NCBI RefSeq assembly: GCF_034190915.1
Contig: NW_026947702.1
Coordinates: 186,001 to 250,000 of the forward strand
From: Cavia porcellus
Lineage: Eukaryota; Chordata; Mammalia; Rodentia; Caviidae
DNA length: 64,000 nt
Direction of reading: 5' to 3'
Shown: positions 1-11,431 of the stretch, piece by piece
Position numbering within the stretch: the stretch's first letter is position 1
How the letters are laid out: every line of letters starts with the position of its first letter
Notes under the pieces: model-generated
Told to the model about the DNA's origin: nothing
The model's database searches: none
What the model saw: only the letters and a program-made list of their open reading frames with translations
Program-made: the position numbers and the translations under genes

Positions 1-40
1 TGATTGGCAATGTAGGATGGAGAAACCACCGCGGGGTGGT
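1..40 (+). repeat. Partial module A at window edge
   Basis: The window opens inside an A module at TGATTGGCAATGTAGG; the 3' 40 bp are present and lead straight into the first complete B at 41. It carries ACCACCGCGG in place of AGCACCGCGG. The array clearly continues to the left. Confidence 0.9.
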
Positions 41-320
41 CAGCATGGGGATGTCAGGGAACATGCAGTGGCAATGTAGGATAGGTTTCCGAAAAACATC
101 GCGGGGTGGTGCGCATTGTATGGGTGTGTGTTACATTACATTCACTAGTAGGAGTGAGAAAAACACAACGGAGTGGAGTGAATCGGATGGTCTGAATTAG
201 GATAGGCAGTGAGTGGCAATGTAGGATGGAGAAAAGCACCGCGGGGTGGTCAGTATGGGGAAGTCAGGGAACATGCAGTGGCAAAGTAGGATAGGTTTCT
301 GAAAAAAATCGCGGGGTGGT

Positions 321-521
321 GCGCATTGTATGGGTGTGTGTTACATTACATTCACTAGTAGGAGTGAGAAAAACATCACGGGGTGGTGCGCATTGTATGG
401 GTGTGTGTTACATTACATTCACTAGTAGGAGTGAGAAAAACATCACGGGGTGGTGCGCATTGTATGGGTGTGTGTTACATTACATTCACTAGTAGGAGTG
501 AGAAAAACATCACGGGGTGGT
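321..521 (+). repeat. Three tandem C modules (lineage 1)
   Basis: C starts at 321, 388 and 455. The preceding B carries GGCAAAGTAGG and GAAAAAAATCGCGG, the marker pair shared with the triple-C units at 23601, 26165, 32483 and 46453. The unit that follows begins GTGAATCCTAGTG, a private change. Confidence 0.92.
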
Positions 522-1700
522 GTGAATCCTAGTGTCTGAATTAGGATAGGCAGTGATTGGCAATGTAGGATGGAGAAAAGCACCGCGGGGTGGTCAGCAT
601 GGGGATGTCAGGGAACATGCAGTGGCAATGTAGGATAGGTTTCCGATAAACATCGCGGGGTGCTGCGCATTGTATGGGTGTGTGTTACATTACATTCACT
701 AGTAGGAGTGAGAAAAACATCACGGGGTGGTGCGCATTGTATGGGTGTGTGTTACATTACATTCATTAGTAGGAGTGAGAAAAACATCACGGGGTGGTGT
801 GAATCGGAGGGTCTGAATTAGGATAGGCAGTGTGTGACAATGTGGGATGGAGAAAAGGACCGCGGGGTGGTCAGCATGGGGAGGTCAGGGAACATGCAGT
901 GGCAATGTAGGATAGGTTTCTGAAAAACATCGCGGGGTGGTGCGCATTGTATGGGTGTGTGTTACATTAAATTCACTAGTAGGAGTGAGAAAAACATCAA
1001 GGGATTGTGCGCATTGTATGGGTGTGTGTTACATTACATTCACTAGTAGGAGGGAGAAAAACATCACGGGGTGGTGTGAATCGGAGGGTCTGAATTAGGA
1101 TAGGCAGTGAGTGGCAATGTAGGATGGAGAAAAGCACCGCGGGATGGTCAGCATGGGGAGGTCAGGGAACATGGAGTGGCAATGTAGGATAGGATCCTGA
1201 AAAACATCGCGGGGTGGTGCGCATTGTATGGGTGTGTGTTACATTACATTCACTAGTAGGAGTGAGAAAAACATCAGGGGTGGTGGGCATTGTATGGGTG
1301 TGTGTTACATTACATTCACTAGTAGGAGTGAGAAAAACATCACGGGGTGGTTTGAATCGGAGGGTCTGAATTAGGATAGGCAGTGAGTGGCAATGTAGGA
1401 TGGAGAAAAGCACCGCGGGGTGGTCAGCATGGGGAGGTCAGAGAACATGCAGTGGCAATGGAGGATAGGTTTCTGAAAAACATCGCGGGGTGGTGCGCAT
1501 TGTATGGGTGTGAGTTACATTACATTCACTAGTAGGAGTGAGAAAAACATCACGGGGTGGTGCTCATTGTATGGGTGTGTGTTACATTACATTCACTAGT
1601 AGGAGTGAGAAAAACATCACGGGGTGGTGTGAATCGGAGGGTCTGAATTAGGATAGGCAGTGAGAGGCAATGTAGGATGGAAAAAGCACCTTGGGGTGGT

Positions 1701-3160
1701 CAGCATGTGGAGGTCCGGGAACATGCAGTGGCAATGTAGGATAGGTTTCTGAAAAACATCGCGGGGTGGTGCGCATTGTATGGGTGTGTGTTACATTACA
1801 TTCACTAGTAGGAGTGAGAAAAACATCACGGGGTGGTGTGAATTGGAGGGTCTGAATTAGGATAGGCAGTGAGTGGCAATGTAGGATGGAGAAAAGCACC
1901 GCGGGGTGGTCAGCATGGGGAGGTCATGGAACATGCAGTATCAATGTAGGATAGGTTTCTGAAAAACATCGCGGGGTGGTGCGCATTGTATGGGTGTGTG
2001 TTACATTACATTCACTAGTAGGAGTGAGAAAAACATCACGGGGTGGTGGGCATTGTATGGGTGTGTGTTACATTACATTCACTAGTAGGAGTGAGAAAAC
2101 ATAACGGGGTGTTGTGAATCGGAGGGTCTGAATTAGGATAGGCAGTGTGTGGCAATGTGGGATGGAGAAAAGCCCCGCGGGGTGGTCAGCATGGGGAGGT
2201 CAGGGAATATGCAGTGGCAATGTAGGATAGGTTTCTGAAAAACATCGCGGGGTGGTGCGCATTGTATGGGTGTGTGTTACATTACATTCACTAGTAGGAG
2301 TGAGAAAAACATCACGGGGTGGTGTGAATTGGAGGGTCTGAATTAGGATAGGCAGTGAGTGGCAATGTAGGATGGGGAAAAGCACCGCGTGGTGGTCAGC
2401 ATGGGGAGGTCAGGGAACATGCAGAGGCAATGTAGGATAGGTTTCTGAAAAACATCGCGGGGTGGTGCGCATTGTATGGGTGTGTGTTACATTACATTCA
2501 CTAGTAGGAGTGAGAAAAACATCAAGGGATGGTGCACATTGTATGGGTGTGTGTTACATTACATTCACTAGTAGGAGTGAGAAAAACATCACGGGGTGGT
2601 GGGCATTGTATGGGTGTGTGTTACATTACATTCACTAGTAGGAGTGAGAAAAACATCACGGGGTGGTGTGAATCGGAGGGTCTGAATTAGGATAGGCAGT
2701 GAATGGCAATGTAGGATGGGGAAAAGCACCGCGGGTTGGTCAGCATGGGGACGTCAGGGAACATGCAGTGGCAATGTAGGATAGGTTTCTGAAAAACATC
2801 GCGGGGTTGTGCGCATTGTATGGGTGTGTGTTACATTACATTCACTAGTAGGAGTGAGAAAAACATCACGGGGTGGTGTGAATCGGAGGGTCTGAATTAG
2901 GATAGGCAGTGGGTGGCAATGTAGGGTGGAGAAAAGCACCGCGGGGTGGTCAGCATGGGGAGGTCAGGGAACATGCAGTGGCAATGTAGGATAGGTTTCT
3001 GAAAAACATCGCGGGGTGGTGCGCATTGTATGGGTGTGTGTTACATTACATTCACTAGTAGGAGTGAGAAAAACATCACGGGGTGGTGTGAATCGGAGGG
3101 TCTGAATTAGGATAGGCAGTGAGTGGCAATGTAGGATGGAGAAAAGCACCACGGGGTGGT
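1701..3160 (+). repeat. 1,460-bp duplicated segment, first copy
   Basis: Units 1-2-1-3-1-1 starting at 1701 are followed by 1-2-1-2 starting at 3161, with the same diagnostic variants 1,460 bp apart. These are GTGAATTGG, then TCATGGAACATGCAGTATC, then GAGAAAACATAACGG with one base missing, then AGCCCCGCGG, then AGCACCGCGTGG. Homology starts inside the 3161 unit, whose B is instead like that at 251 (GGCAAAGTAGG). It ends inside the unit at 3857, where the copy has two C modules instead of three. Confidence 0.8.
2467..2667 (+). repeat. Three tandem C modules (lineage 2)
   Basis: C starts at 2467, 2534 and 2601, opening GCGCATTG, GCACATTG and GGGCATTG. The first ends CATCAAGGGATGGT. The matching unit of the duplicated copy (3857) has only two C modules, so the numbers differ between otherwise matching segments. 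Confidence 0.9.
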
Positions 3161-4686
3161 CAGTATGGGGAAGTCAGGGAACATGCAGTGGCAAAGTAGG
3201 ATAGGTTTCTGAAAAACATCGCGGGGTGGTGCGCATTGTATGGGTGTGTGTTACATTACATTCACTAGTAGCAGTGAGAAAAACATCACGGGGTGGTGTG
3301 AATTGGAGGGTCTGAATTAGGATAGGCAGTGAGTGGCAATGTAGGATGGAGAAAAGCACCGCGGGGTGGTCAGCATGGGGAGGTCATGGAACATGCAGTA
3401 TCAATGTAGGATAGGTTTCTGAAAAACATCGCGGGGTGGTGCGCATTGTATGGGTGTGTGTTACATTACATTCACTAGTAGGAGTGAGAAAAACATCACG
3501 GGGTGGTGGGCATTGTATGGGTGTGTGTTACATTACATTCACTAGTAGGAGTGAGAAAACATAACGGGGTGTTGTGAATCGGAGGGTCTGAATTAGGATA
3601 GGCAGTGTGTGGCAATGTGGGATGGAGAAAAGCCCCGCGGGGTGGTCAGCATGGGGAGGTCAGGGAATATGCAGTGGCAATGTAGGATAGGTTTCTGAAA
3701 AACATCGCGGGGTGGTGCGCATTGTATGGGTGTGTGTTACATTACATTCACTAGTAGGAGTGAGAAAAACATCACGGGGTGGTGTGAATTGGAGGGTCTG
3801 AATTAGGATAGGCAGTGAGTGGCAATGTAGGATGGGGAAAAGCACCGCGTGGTGGTCAGCATGGGGAGGTCAGGGAACATGCAGAGGCTATGTAGGATAG
3901 GTTTCTGAAAAACATCGCGGGGTGGTGCGCATTGTATGGGTGTGTGTTACATTACATTCACTAGTAGGAGTGAGAAAAACATCAAGGGATGGTGCACATT
4001 GTATGGGTGTGTGTTACATTACATTCACTAGTAGGAGGGAGAAAAACATCACGGGGTGGTGTGAATCGGAGGGTCTGAATTAGGATAGGCAGTGAGTGGC
4101 AATGTAGGATGGAGAAAAGCACCTCGGGATGGTCAACATGGGGAGGTCAGGGAACATGCAGTGGCAATGTAGGATAGGATTCTGAAAAACATTGCGGGGT
4201 GGTGCGCATTGTATGGGTGTGTGTTACATTACATTCACTAGTAGGAGTGAGAAAAACATCACGGGGTGGTGGGCATTGTATGGGTGTGTGTTACATTACA
4301 TTCACTAGTAGGAGTGAGAAAAACATCACGGGGTGGTTTGAATCGGAGGGTCTGAATTAGGATAGGCAGTGAGTGGCAATGTAGGATGGAGAAAAGCACC
4401 GCGGGGTGGTCAGCATGGGGAGGTCAGGGAACATGCAGTGGCAATGGAGGATAGGTTTCTGAAAAACATCGCGGGGTGGTGCGCATTGTATGGGTGTGTG
4501 TTACATAACATTCACTAGTAGGAGTGAGAAAAACATCACGGGGTGGTGCGCATTGTATGGGTGTGTGTTACATTACATTCACTAGTAGGAGTGAGAAAAA
4601 CATCACGGGGTGGTGTGAATCGGAGGGTCTGAATTAGGATAGGCAGTGAGAGGCAATGTAGGATGGAAAAAGCACCTCGGGGTGGT

Positions 4687-6079
4687 CAGCATGGGGAGGT
4701 CAGGGAACATGCAGTGGGAATGTAGGATAGGTTTCTGAAAAACATCGCGGGGTGGTGCGCATTGTATGGGTGTGTGTTACATTACATTCACAAGTAGGAG
4801 TGAGAAAAACATCACGGGGTGGTGTGAATCGGAGGGTCTGAATTAGGATAGGCAGTGAGTGGCAATGTAGGATGGAGAAAAGCACCGCGGGGTGGTCAGC
4901 ATGGGGAGGTCAGGGAACATGCAGTGGCAATGTAGGATAGGTTTCTGAAAAACATCACGGGGTGGTGCGCATTGTATGGGTGTGTGTTACATTACATTCA
5001 CTAGTAGCAGTGAGAAAAACATCAAGGGATGGTGTGAATCGGAGGGTCTGAATTAGGATAGGCAGTGAGTGGCAATGTAGGATGGAGAAAAGCACCGCGG
5101 GGTGGTCAGCATGGGGAGGTCAGGGAACATGCAGTGGCAATGTAAGATAGGTTTCTGAAAAACATCGCGGGGTGGTGCGCATTGTATGGGTGTGTGTTAC
5201 ATTACATTCACTAGTAGGAGTGAGAAAAACATCACGGGGTGGTGCGCATTGTATGGGTGTGTGTTACATTACATTCACTAGTAGGAGTGAGAAAAACATC
5301 ACGGGGTGGTGTGAATCGGAGGGTCTGAATTAGGATAGGCAGTGAGTGGCAATGTAGGATGGAGAAAAGCACCGCGGGTTGGTCAGCATGGGGAGGTCAG
5401 GGAACAGGCAGAGGCAATGTAGGATAGGTTTCTGAAAAACATCGCTGGGTGGTGCGCATTGTATGGGTGTGTGTTACTTAACATTCACTAGTAGGAGTGA
5501 GAAAAACATCACGGGGTGGTGTGAATCGGAGGGTCTGAATTAGGATAGGCAGTGAATGGCAATGTAGGATGGGGAAAAGCACCGCGGGTTGGTCAGCATG
5601 GGGACGTCAAGGAACATGCAGTGGCAATGTAGGATAGGTTTCTGAAAAACATCGCGGGGTGGTGCGCATTGTATTGGTGTGTGTTACATTACATTCACTA
5701 GTAGGAGTGAGAAAAACATCACGGGGTGGTGTGAATCGGAGGGTCTGAATTAGGATAGGCAGTGGGTGGCAATGTAGGGTGGAGAAAAGCACCGCGGGGT
5801 GGTCAGCATGGGGAGGTCAGGGAACATGCAGTGGCAATGTAGGATAGGTTTCTGAAAAACATCGCGGGGTGGTGCGCATTGTATGGGTGTGTGTTACATT
5901 ACATTCACTAGTAGGAGTGAGAAAAACATCACGGGGTGGTGCGCATTGTATGGGTGTGTGTTACATTACATTCACTAGTAGGAGTGAGAAAAACATCACG
6001 GGGTGGTGTGAATCGGAGGGTCTGAATTAGGATAGGCAGTGAGAGGCAATGTAGGATGGAAAAAGCACCTCGGGGTGGT
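4687..6079 (+). repeat. Beta HOR block, first copy (1,393 bp)
   Basis: Units 1-1-2-1-1-2 at 4687, 4897, 5107, 5384, 5594 and 5804. Markers: GTGGGAATG in B and CACAAGTAGG in C of the first unit, GTAGCAGTGAG in the second, TGTAAGATAGG in the third, GAACAGGCAGAGG with TTACTTAACATTC in the fourth, GGGGACGTCA in the fifth. Position 5675 reads GTATTGGTG, a private change. The last unit ends in the one-base-short A. The block lacks the three-unit cassette that ends later beta copies. Confidence 0.88.
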
Positions 6080-9000
6080 CAGCATGGGGAGGTCAGGGAA
6101 CATGCAGTGGGAATGTAGGATAGGTTTCTGAAAAACATCGCGGGGTGGTGCGCATTGTATGGGTGTGTGTTACATTACATTCACAAGTAGGAGTGAGAAA
6201 AACATCACGGGGTGGTGTGAATCGGAGGGTCTGAATTAGGATAGGCAGTGAGTGGCAATGTAGGATGGAGAAAAGCACCGCGGGGTGGTCAGCATGGGGA
6301 GGTCAGGGAACATGCAGTGGCAATGTAGGATAGGTTTCTGAAAAACATCACGGGGTGGTGCGCATTGTATGGGTGTGTGTTACATTACATTCACTAGTAG
6401 CAGTGAGAAAAACATCACGGGATGGTGTGAATCGGAGGGTCTGAATTAGGATAGGCAGTGAGTGGCAATGTAGGATGGAGAAAAGCACCACGGGGTGGTC
6501 AGCATGGGGAGGTCAGGGAACATGCAGTGGCAATGTAAGATAGGTTTCTGAAAAACATCGCGGGGTGGTGCGCATTGTATAGGTGTGTGTTACATTACAT
6601 TCACTAGTAGGAGTGAGAAAAACATCACGGGGTGGTGCGCATTGTATGGGTGTGTGTTACATTACATTCACTAGTAGGAGTGAGAAAAACATCACGGGGT
6701 GGTGTGAATCGGAGGGTCTGAATTAGGATAGGCAGTGAGTGGCAATGTAGGATGGAGAAAAGCACCGCGGGTTGGTCAGCATGGGGAGGTCAGGGAACAG
6801 GCAGAGGCAATGTAGGATAGGTTTCTGAAAAACATCGCTGGGTGGTGCGCATTGTATGGGTGTGTGTTACTTAACATTCACTAGTAGGAGTGAGAAAAAC
6901 ATCACGGGGTGGTGTGAATCGGAGGGTCTGAATTAGGATAGGCAGTGAATGGCAATGTAGGATGGGGAAAAGCACCGCGGGGTGGTCAGCATGGGGACGT
7001 CAGGGAACATGCAGTGGCAATGTAGGATAGGTTTCTGAAAAACATCGCGGGGTGGTGCGCATTGTATGGGTGTGTGTTACATTACATTCACTAGTAGGAG
7101 TGAGAAAAACATCATGGGGTGGTGTGAATCGGAGGGTCTGAATTAGGATAGGCAGTGGGTGGCAATGTAGGGTGGAGAAAAGCACAGCGGGGTGGTCAGC
7201 ATGGGGAGGTCAGGGAACATGCAGTGGCAATGTAGGATAGGTTTCCGAAAAACATCTCGGGGTGGTGCGCATTGTATGGGTGTGTGTTACATTACATTCA
7301 CTAGTAGGAGTGAGAAAAACATCACGGGGTGGTTTGAATCGGAGGGTCTGAATTAGGATAGGCAGTGAGTGGCAATGTAGGATGGAGAAAAGCACCGCGG
7401 GGTGGTCAGCATGGGGAGGTCAGGGAACATGCAGTGGCAATGGAGGATAGGTTTCTGAAAAACATCGCGGGGTGGTGCGCATTGTATGGGTGTGAGTTAC
7501 ATTACATTCACTAGTAGGAGTGAGAAAAACTTCACGGGGTGGTGCTCATTGTATGGGTGTGTGTTACATTACATTCACTAGTAGGAGTGAGAAAAACATC
7601 ACGGGGTGGTGTGAATCGGAGGGTCTGAATTAAGATAGGCAGTGAGAGGCAATGTAGGATGGAAAAAGCACCTCGGGGTGGTCAGCATGGGGAGGTCAGG
7701 GAACATGCAGTGGCAATGTAGGATAGGTTTCTGAAAAACATCGCGGGGTGGTGCGCATTGTATGGGTGTGTGTTACATTACATTCACTAGTAGGAGTGAG
7801 AAAAACATTACGGGGTGGTGTGATTGGAGGGTCTGAATTAGGATAGGCAGTGAGTGGCAATGTAGGATGGAGAAAAGCACCACGGGGTGGTCAGCATGGG
7901 GAGGTCATGGAACATGCAGTATCAATGTAGGATAGGTTTTTGAAAATCATCGCGGGGTGGTGCGCATTGTATGGGTGTGTGTTACATTACATTCACTAGT
8001 AGGAGTGAGAAAAACATCACGGGGTGGTGCACATTGTATGGGTGTGTGTTACATTACATTCACTAGTAGGAGTGAGAAAACATAACGGGGTGTTGTGAAT
8101 CGGAGGGTCTGAATTAGGATAGGCAGTGTGTGGCAATGTGGGATGGAGAAAAGCACCGCGGGGTGGTCAGCATGGGGAGGTCAGGGAACATGCAGTGGCA
8201 ATGTAGGATAGGTTTCTGAAAAACAGCGCGGGGTGGTGCGCATTGTATGGGTGTGTGTTACATTACATTCACTAGTAGGAGTTAGAAAAACATCACGGGG
8301 TGGTGTGAATCGGAGGGTCTGAATTAGGATAGGCAGTGAGTGGCAATGTAGGATGGGGAAAAGCACCGCGTGGTGGTCAGCATGGGGAGGTCAGGGAACA
8401 TGCAGTGGCAATGTAGGATAGGTTTCTGAAAAACATCGCGGGGTGGTGCGCATTGTATGGGTGTGTGTTACATTACACTCACTAGTAGGCGTGAGCAAAA
8501 CATCACGGGGTGGTGTGAATCGGATGGCCTGAATTAGGATAGGCAGTGAGTGGCAATGTAGGATGGAGAAAAGCACCGCGGGTTGGTCAGCATGGGGAGG
8601 TCAGGGAACATGCAGTGGCAATGGAGGATAGGTTTCTGAAAAACATCGCGGGGTGGTGCGCATTGTATGGGTGTGTGTTACATTACATTCACAAGTAGGA
8701 GTGAGAAAAACATCAAGGGATGGTGCACATTGTATGGGTGTGTGTTACATTACATTCACTAGTAGGAGGGAGAAAAACATCACGGGGTGGTGTGAATCGG
8801 AGGGTCTGAATTAGGATAGGCAGTGAGTGGCAATGTAGGATGGAGAAAAGCACCTCGGGATGGTCAGCATGGGGAGGTCAGGGAACATGCAGTGGCAATG
8901 TAGGATAGGATTCTGAAAAATATCGCGGGGTGGTGCGCATTGTATGGGTGTGTGTTACATTACATTCACTAGTAGGAGTGAGAAAAACATCACGGGGTGG

Positions 9001-9484
9001 TGGGCATTGTATGGGTGTGTGTTACATTACATTCACTAGTAGGAGTGAGAAAAACATCACGGGGTGGTTTGAATCGGAGGGTCTGAATTAGGATAGGCAG
9101 TGAGTGGCAATGTAGGATGGAGAAAAGCACCACGGGGTGGTCAGCATGGGGAGGTCAGGGAACATGCAGTGGCAATGGAGGATAGGTTTCTGAAAAACAT
9201 CGCGGGGTGGTGCGCATTGTATGGGTGTGTGTTACATTACATTCACTAGTAGGAGTGAGAAATACATCACGGGGTGGTGCGCATTGTATGGGTGTGTGTT
9301 ACATTACATTCACTAGTAGGAGTGAGAAAAACATCACGGGGTGGTGCGCATTGTATGGGTGTGTGTTACATTACATTCACTAGTAGGAGTGAGAAAAACA
9401 TCACGGGGTGGTGTGAATCGGAGGGTCTGAATTAGGATAGGCAGTGAGAGGCAATGTAGGATGGAAAAAGCACCTCGGGGTGGT
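6080..9484 (+). repeat. Alpha HOR block, longest copy (3,405 bp)
   Basis: Units 1-1-2-1-1-1-2-1-2-1-1-2-2-3. It shares the first five units with beta but has TATAGGTG near 6578, CATCATGGGG in the fifth unit, and then alpha-only units with CTTCACGG and GCTCATTG (7407), GTGATTGG (7683), TCATGGAACATGCAGTATC (7892), GAAAAACAGCGCGG (8168) and AGCAAAACATCACGG (8378). The 209-bp unit at 7683 is present only here; later alpha copies carry a fusion of 7407 and 7683. The last three units (8588, 8865, 9142) are the recurrent 2-2-2 cassette with an extra C. Confidence 0.88.
9212..9412 (+). repeat. Three tandem C modules (lineage 3)
   Basis: C starts at 9212, 9279 and 9346. The first ends GAGAAATACATCACGG, a marker otherwise seen at 22670-22690 in a two-C unit. 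The C number therefore changed within one lineage. The unit is 343 bp because its A has the one-base deletion. Confidence 0.92.
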
Positions 9485-11431
9485 CAGCATGGGGAGGTCA
9501 GGGAACATGCAGTGGGAATGTAGGATAGGTTTCTGAAAAACATCGCGGGGTGGTGCGCATTGTATGGGTGTGTGTTACATTACATTCACAAGTAGGAGTG
9601 AGAAAAACATCACGGGGTGGTGTGAATCGGAGGGTCTGAATTAGGATAGGCAGTGAGTGGCAATGTAGGATGGAGAAAAGCACCGCGGGGTGGTCAGCAT
9701 GGGGAGGTCAGGGAACATGCAGTGGCAATGTAGGATAGGTTTCTGAAAAACATCACGGGGTGGTGCGCATTGTATGGGTGTGTGTTACATTACATTCACT
9801 AGTAGCAGTGAGAAAAACATCACGGGATGGTGTGAATCGGAGGGTCTGAATTAGGATAGGCAGTGAGTGGCAATGTAGGATGGAGAAAAGCACCGCGGGG
9901 TGGTCAGCATGGGGAGGTCAGGGAACATGCAGTGGCAATGTAAGATAGGTTTCTGAAAAACATCGCGGGGTGGTGCGCATTGTATGGGTGTGTGTTACAT
10001 TACATTCACTAGTAGGAGTGAGAAAAACATCACGGGGTGGTGCGCATTGTATGGGTGTGTGTTACATTACATTCACTAGTAGGAGTGAGAAAAACATCAC
10101 GGGGTGGTGTGAATCGGAGGGTCTGAATTAGGATAGGCAGTGAGATGCAATGTAGGATGGAGAAAAGCACCGCGGGTTGGTCAGCATGGGGAGGTCAGGG
10201 AACAGGCAGAGGCAATGTAGGATAGGTTTCTGAAAAACATCGCTGGGTGGTGCGCATTGTATGGGTGTGTGTTACTTAACATTCACTAGTAGGAGTGAGA
10301 AAAACATCACGGGGTGGTGTGAATCGGAGGGTCTGAATTAGGATAGGCAGTGAATGGCAATGTAGGATGGGGAAAAGCACCGCGGGGTGGTCAGCATGGG
10401 GACGTCAGGGAACATGCAGTGGCAATGTAGGATAGGTTTCTGAAAAACATCGCGGGGTGGTGCGCATTGTATGGGTGTGTGTTACATTACATTCACTAGT
10501 AGGAGTGAGAAAAACATCACGGGGTGGTGTGAATCGGAGGGTCTGAATTAGGATAGGCAGTGGGTGGCAATGTAGGGTGGAGAAAAGCACCGCGGGGTGG
10601 TCAGCATGGGGAGGTCAGGGAACATGCAGTGGCAATGTAGGATAGGTTTCTGAAAAACATCGCGGGGTGGTGCGCATTGTATGGGTGTGTGTTACATTAC
10701 ATTCACTAGTAGGAGTGAGAAAAACATCAAGGGATGGTGCACATTGTATGGGTGTGTGTTACATTACATTCACTAGTAGGAGGGAGAAAAACATCACGGG
10801 GTGGTGTGAATCGGAGGGTCTGAATTAGGATAGGCAGTGAGTGGCAATGTAGGATGGAGAAAAGCACCTCGGGATGGTCAGCATGGGGAGGTCAGGGAAC
10901 ATGCAGTGGCAATGTAGGATAGGATTCTGAAAAACATTGCGGGGTGGTGCGCATTGTATGGGTGTGTGTTACATTACATTCACTAGTAGGAGTGAGAAAA
11001 ACATCACGGGGTGGTGGGCATTGTATGGGTGTGTGTTACATTACATTCACTAGTAGGAGTGAGAAAAACATCACGGGGTGGTTTGAATCGGAGGGTCTGA
11101 ATTAGGATAGGCAGTGAGTGGCAATGTAGGATGGAGAAAAGCACCGCGGGGTGGTCAGCATGGGGAGGTCAGGGAACATGCAGTGGCAATGGAGGATAGG
11201 TTTCTGAAAAACATCGCGGGGTGGTGCGCATTGTATGGGTGTGTGTTACATTACATTCACTAGTAGGAGTGTGAAAAACATCACGGGGTGGTGCGCATTG
11301 TATGGGTGTGTGTTACATTACATTCACTAGTAGGAGTGAGAAAAACATCACGGGGTGGTGTGAATCGGAGGGTCTGAATTAGGATAGGCAGTGAGAGGCA
11401 ATGTAGGATGGAAAAAGCACCTCGGGGTGGT
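9485..11431 (+). repeat. Beta HOR block, second copy (1,947 bp)
   Basis: Units 1-1-2-1-1-2-2-2 at 9485, 9695, 9905, 10182, 10392, 10602, 10879 and 11156. The first five match 4687-5803 with few differences (for example TGAGATGCAATG in the A just before 10182). The last three are the cassette described at 10602-11431. It keeps TATGGGTG in the third unit where alpha copies have TATAGGTG. Confidence 0.88.
10602..11431 (+). repeat. Recurrent 2-2-2 cassette (830 bp), representative
   Basis: Three two-C units with an ordered marker set. The first has CATCAAGGGATGG and GGAGGGAGAA. The second has CTCGGGATGG, AGGATTCTG, GGGCATTG and TTTGAATCGG. The third has GCAATGGAGG and ends in the one-base-short A (GGAAAAAGCACC). 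The same order is found at 872-1700, 3857-4686, 8588-9484, 14915-15744, 18951-19780, 21870-22833 and 23875-24704, so eight copies in the first 25 kb. The 8588 copy has an extra C in its third unit; the 21870 copy has two extra C modules in its first. Confidence 0.85.

Larger units (their letters stand above)
41..4686 (+). repeat. Mixed-unit left segment, 18 units
   Basis: Unit order by C number: 1-3-2-2-2-2-1-2-1-3-1-1-1-2-1-2-2-2. The B starts are 41, 251, 595, 872, 1149, 1425, 1701, 1911, 2187, 2397, 2741, 2951, 3161, 3371, 3647, 3857, 4134 and 4411. Units at 1149, 1425, 1911, 3371 and 4411 are one base short. The first ~1.9 kb is homologous to 23321-25000. The A before 1701 and the A before 4687 carry the one-base A deletion. 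Variation between neighbours is higher here than in the HOR domain to the right. Confidence 0.9.

Noticed and set aside
321..521. CRISPR-like direct repeats
   Set aside because: The sequence between the conserved motifs is itself the same in every copy; there are no unique spacers, leader or cas genes.
1162..1413. 83-residue frame with an internal 22-residue duplication
   Set aside because: It results from a one-base loss in one C module, making that C 66 bp and keeping the frame across two C copies. An indel by-product, not a repeat protein.
2964..3152. Recurrent 61-62 residue open frame on the minus strand, dozens of near-identical copies
   Set aside because: It starts with GTG, runs B-C-A once, and ends at a TGA in module B. 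It appears wherever a unit has a single C because 210 is a multiple of three, and breaks when a second 67-bp C shifts frame. From ATG only about 20 codons remain. Where the TGA is mutated (1714, 11447, 28820) the frame simply runs on. No sign of coding constraint.
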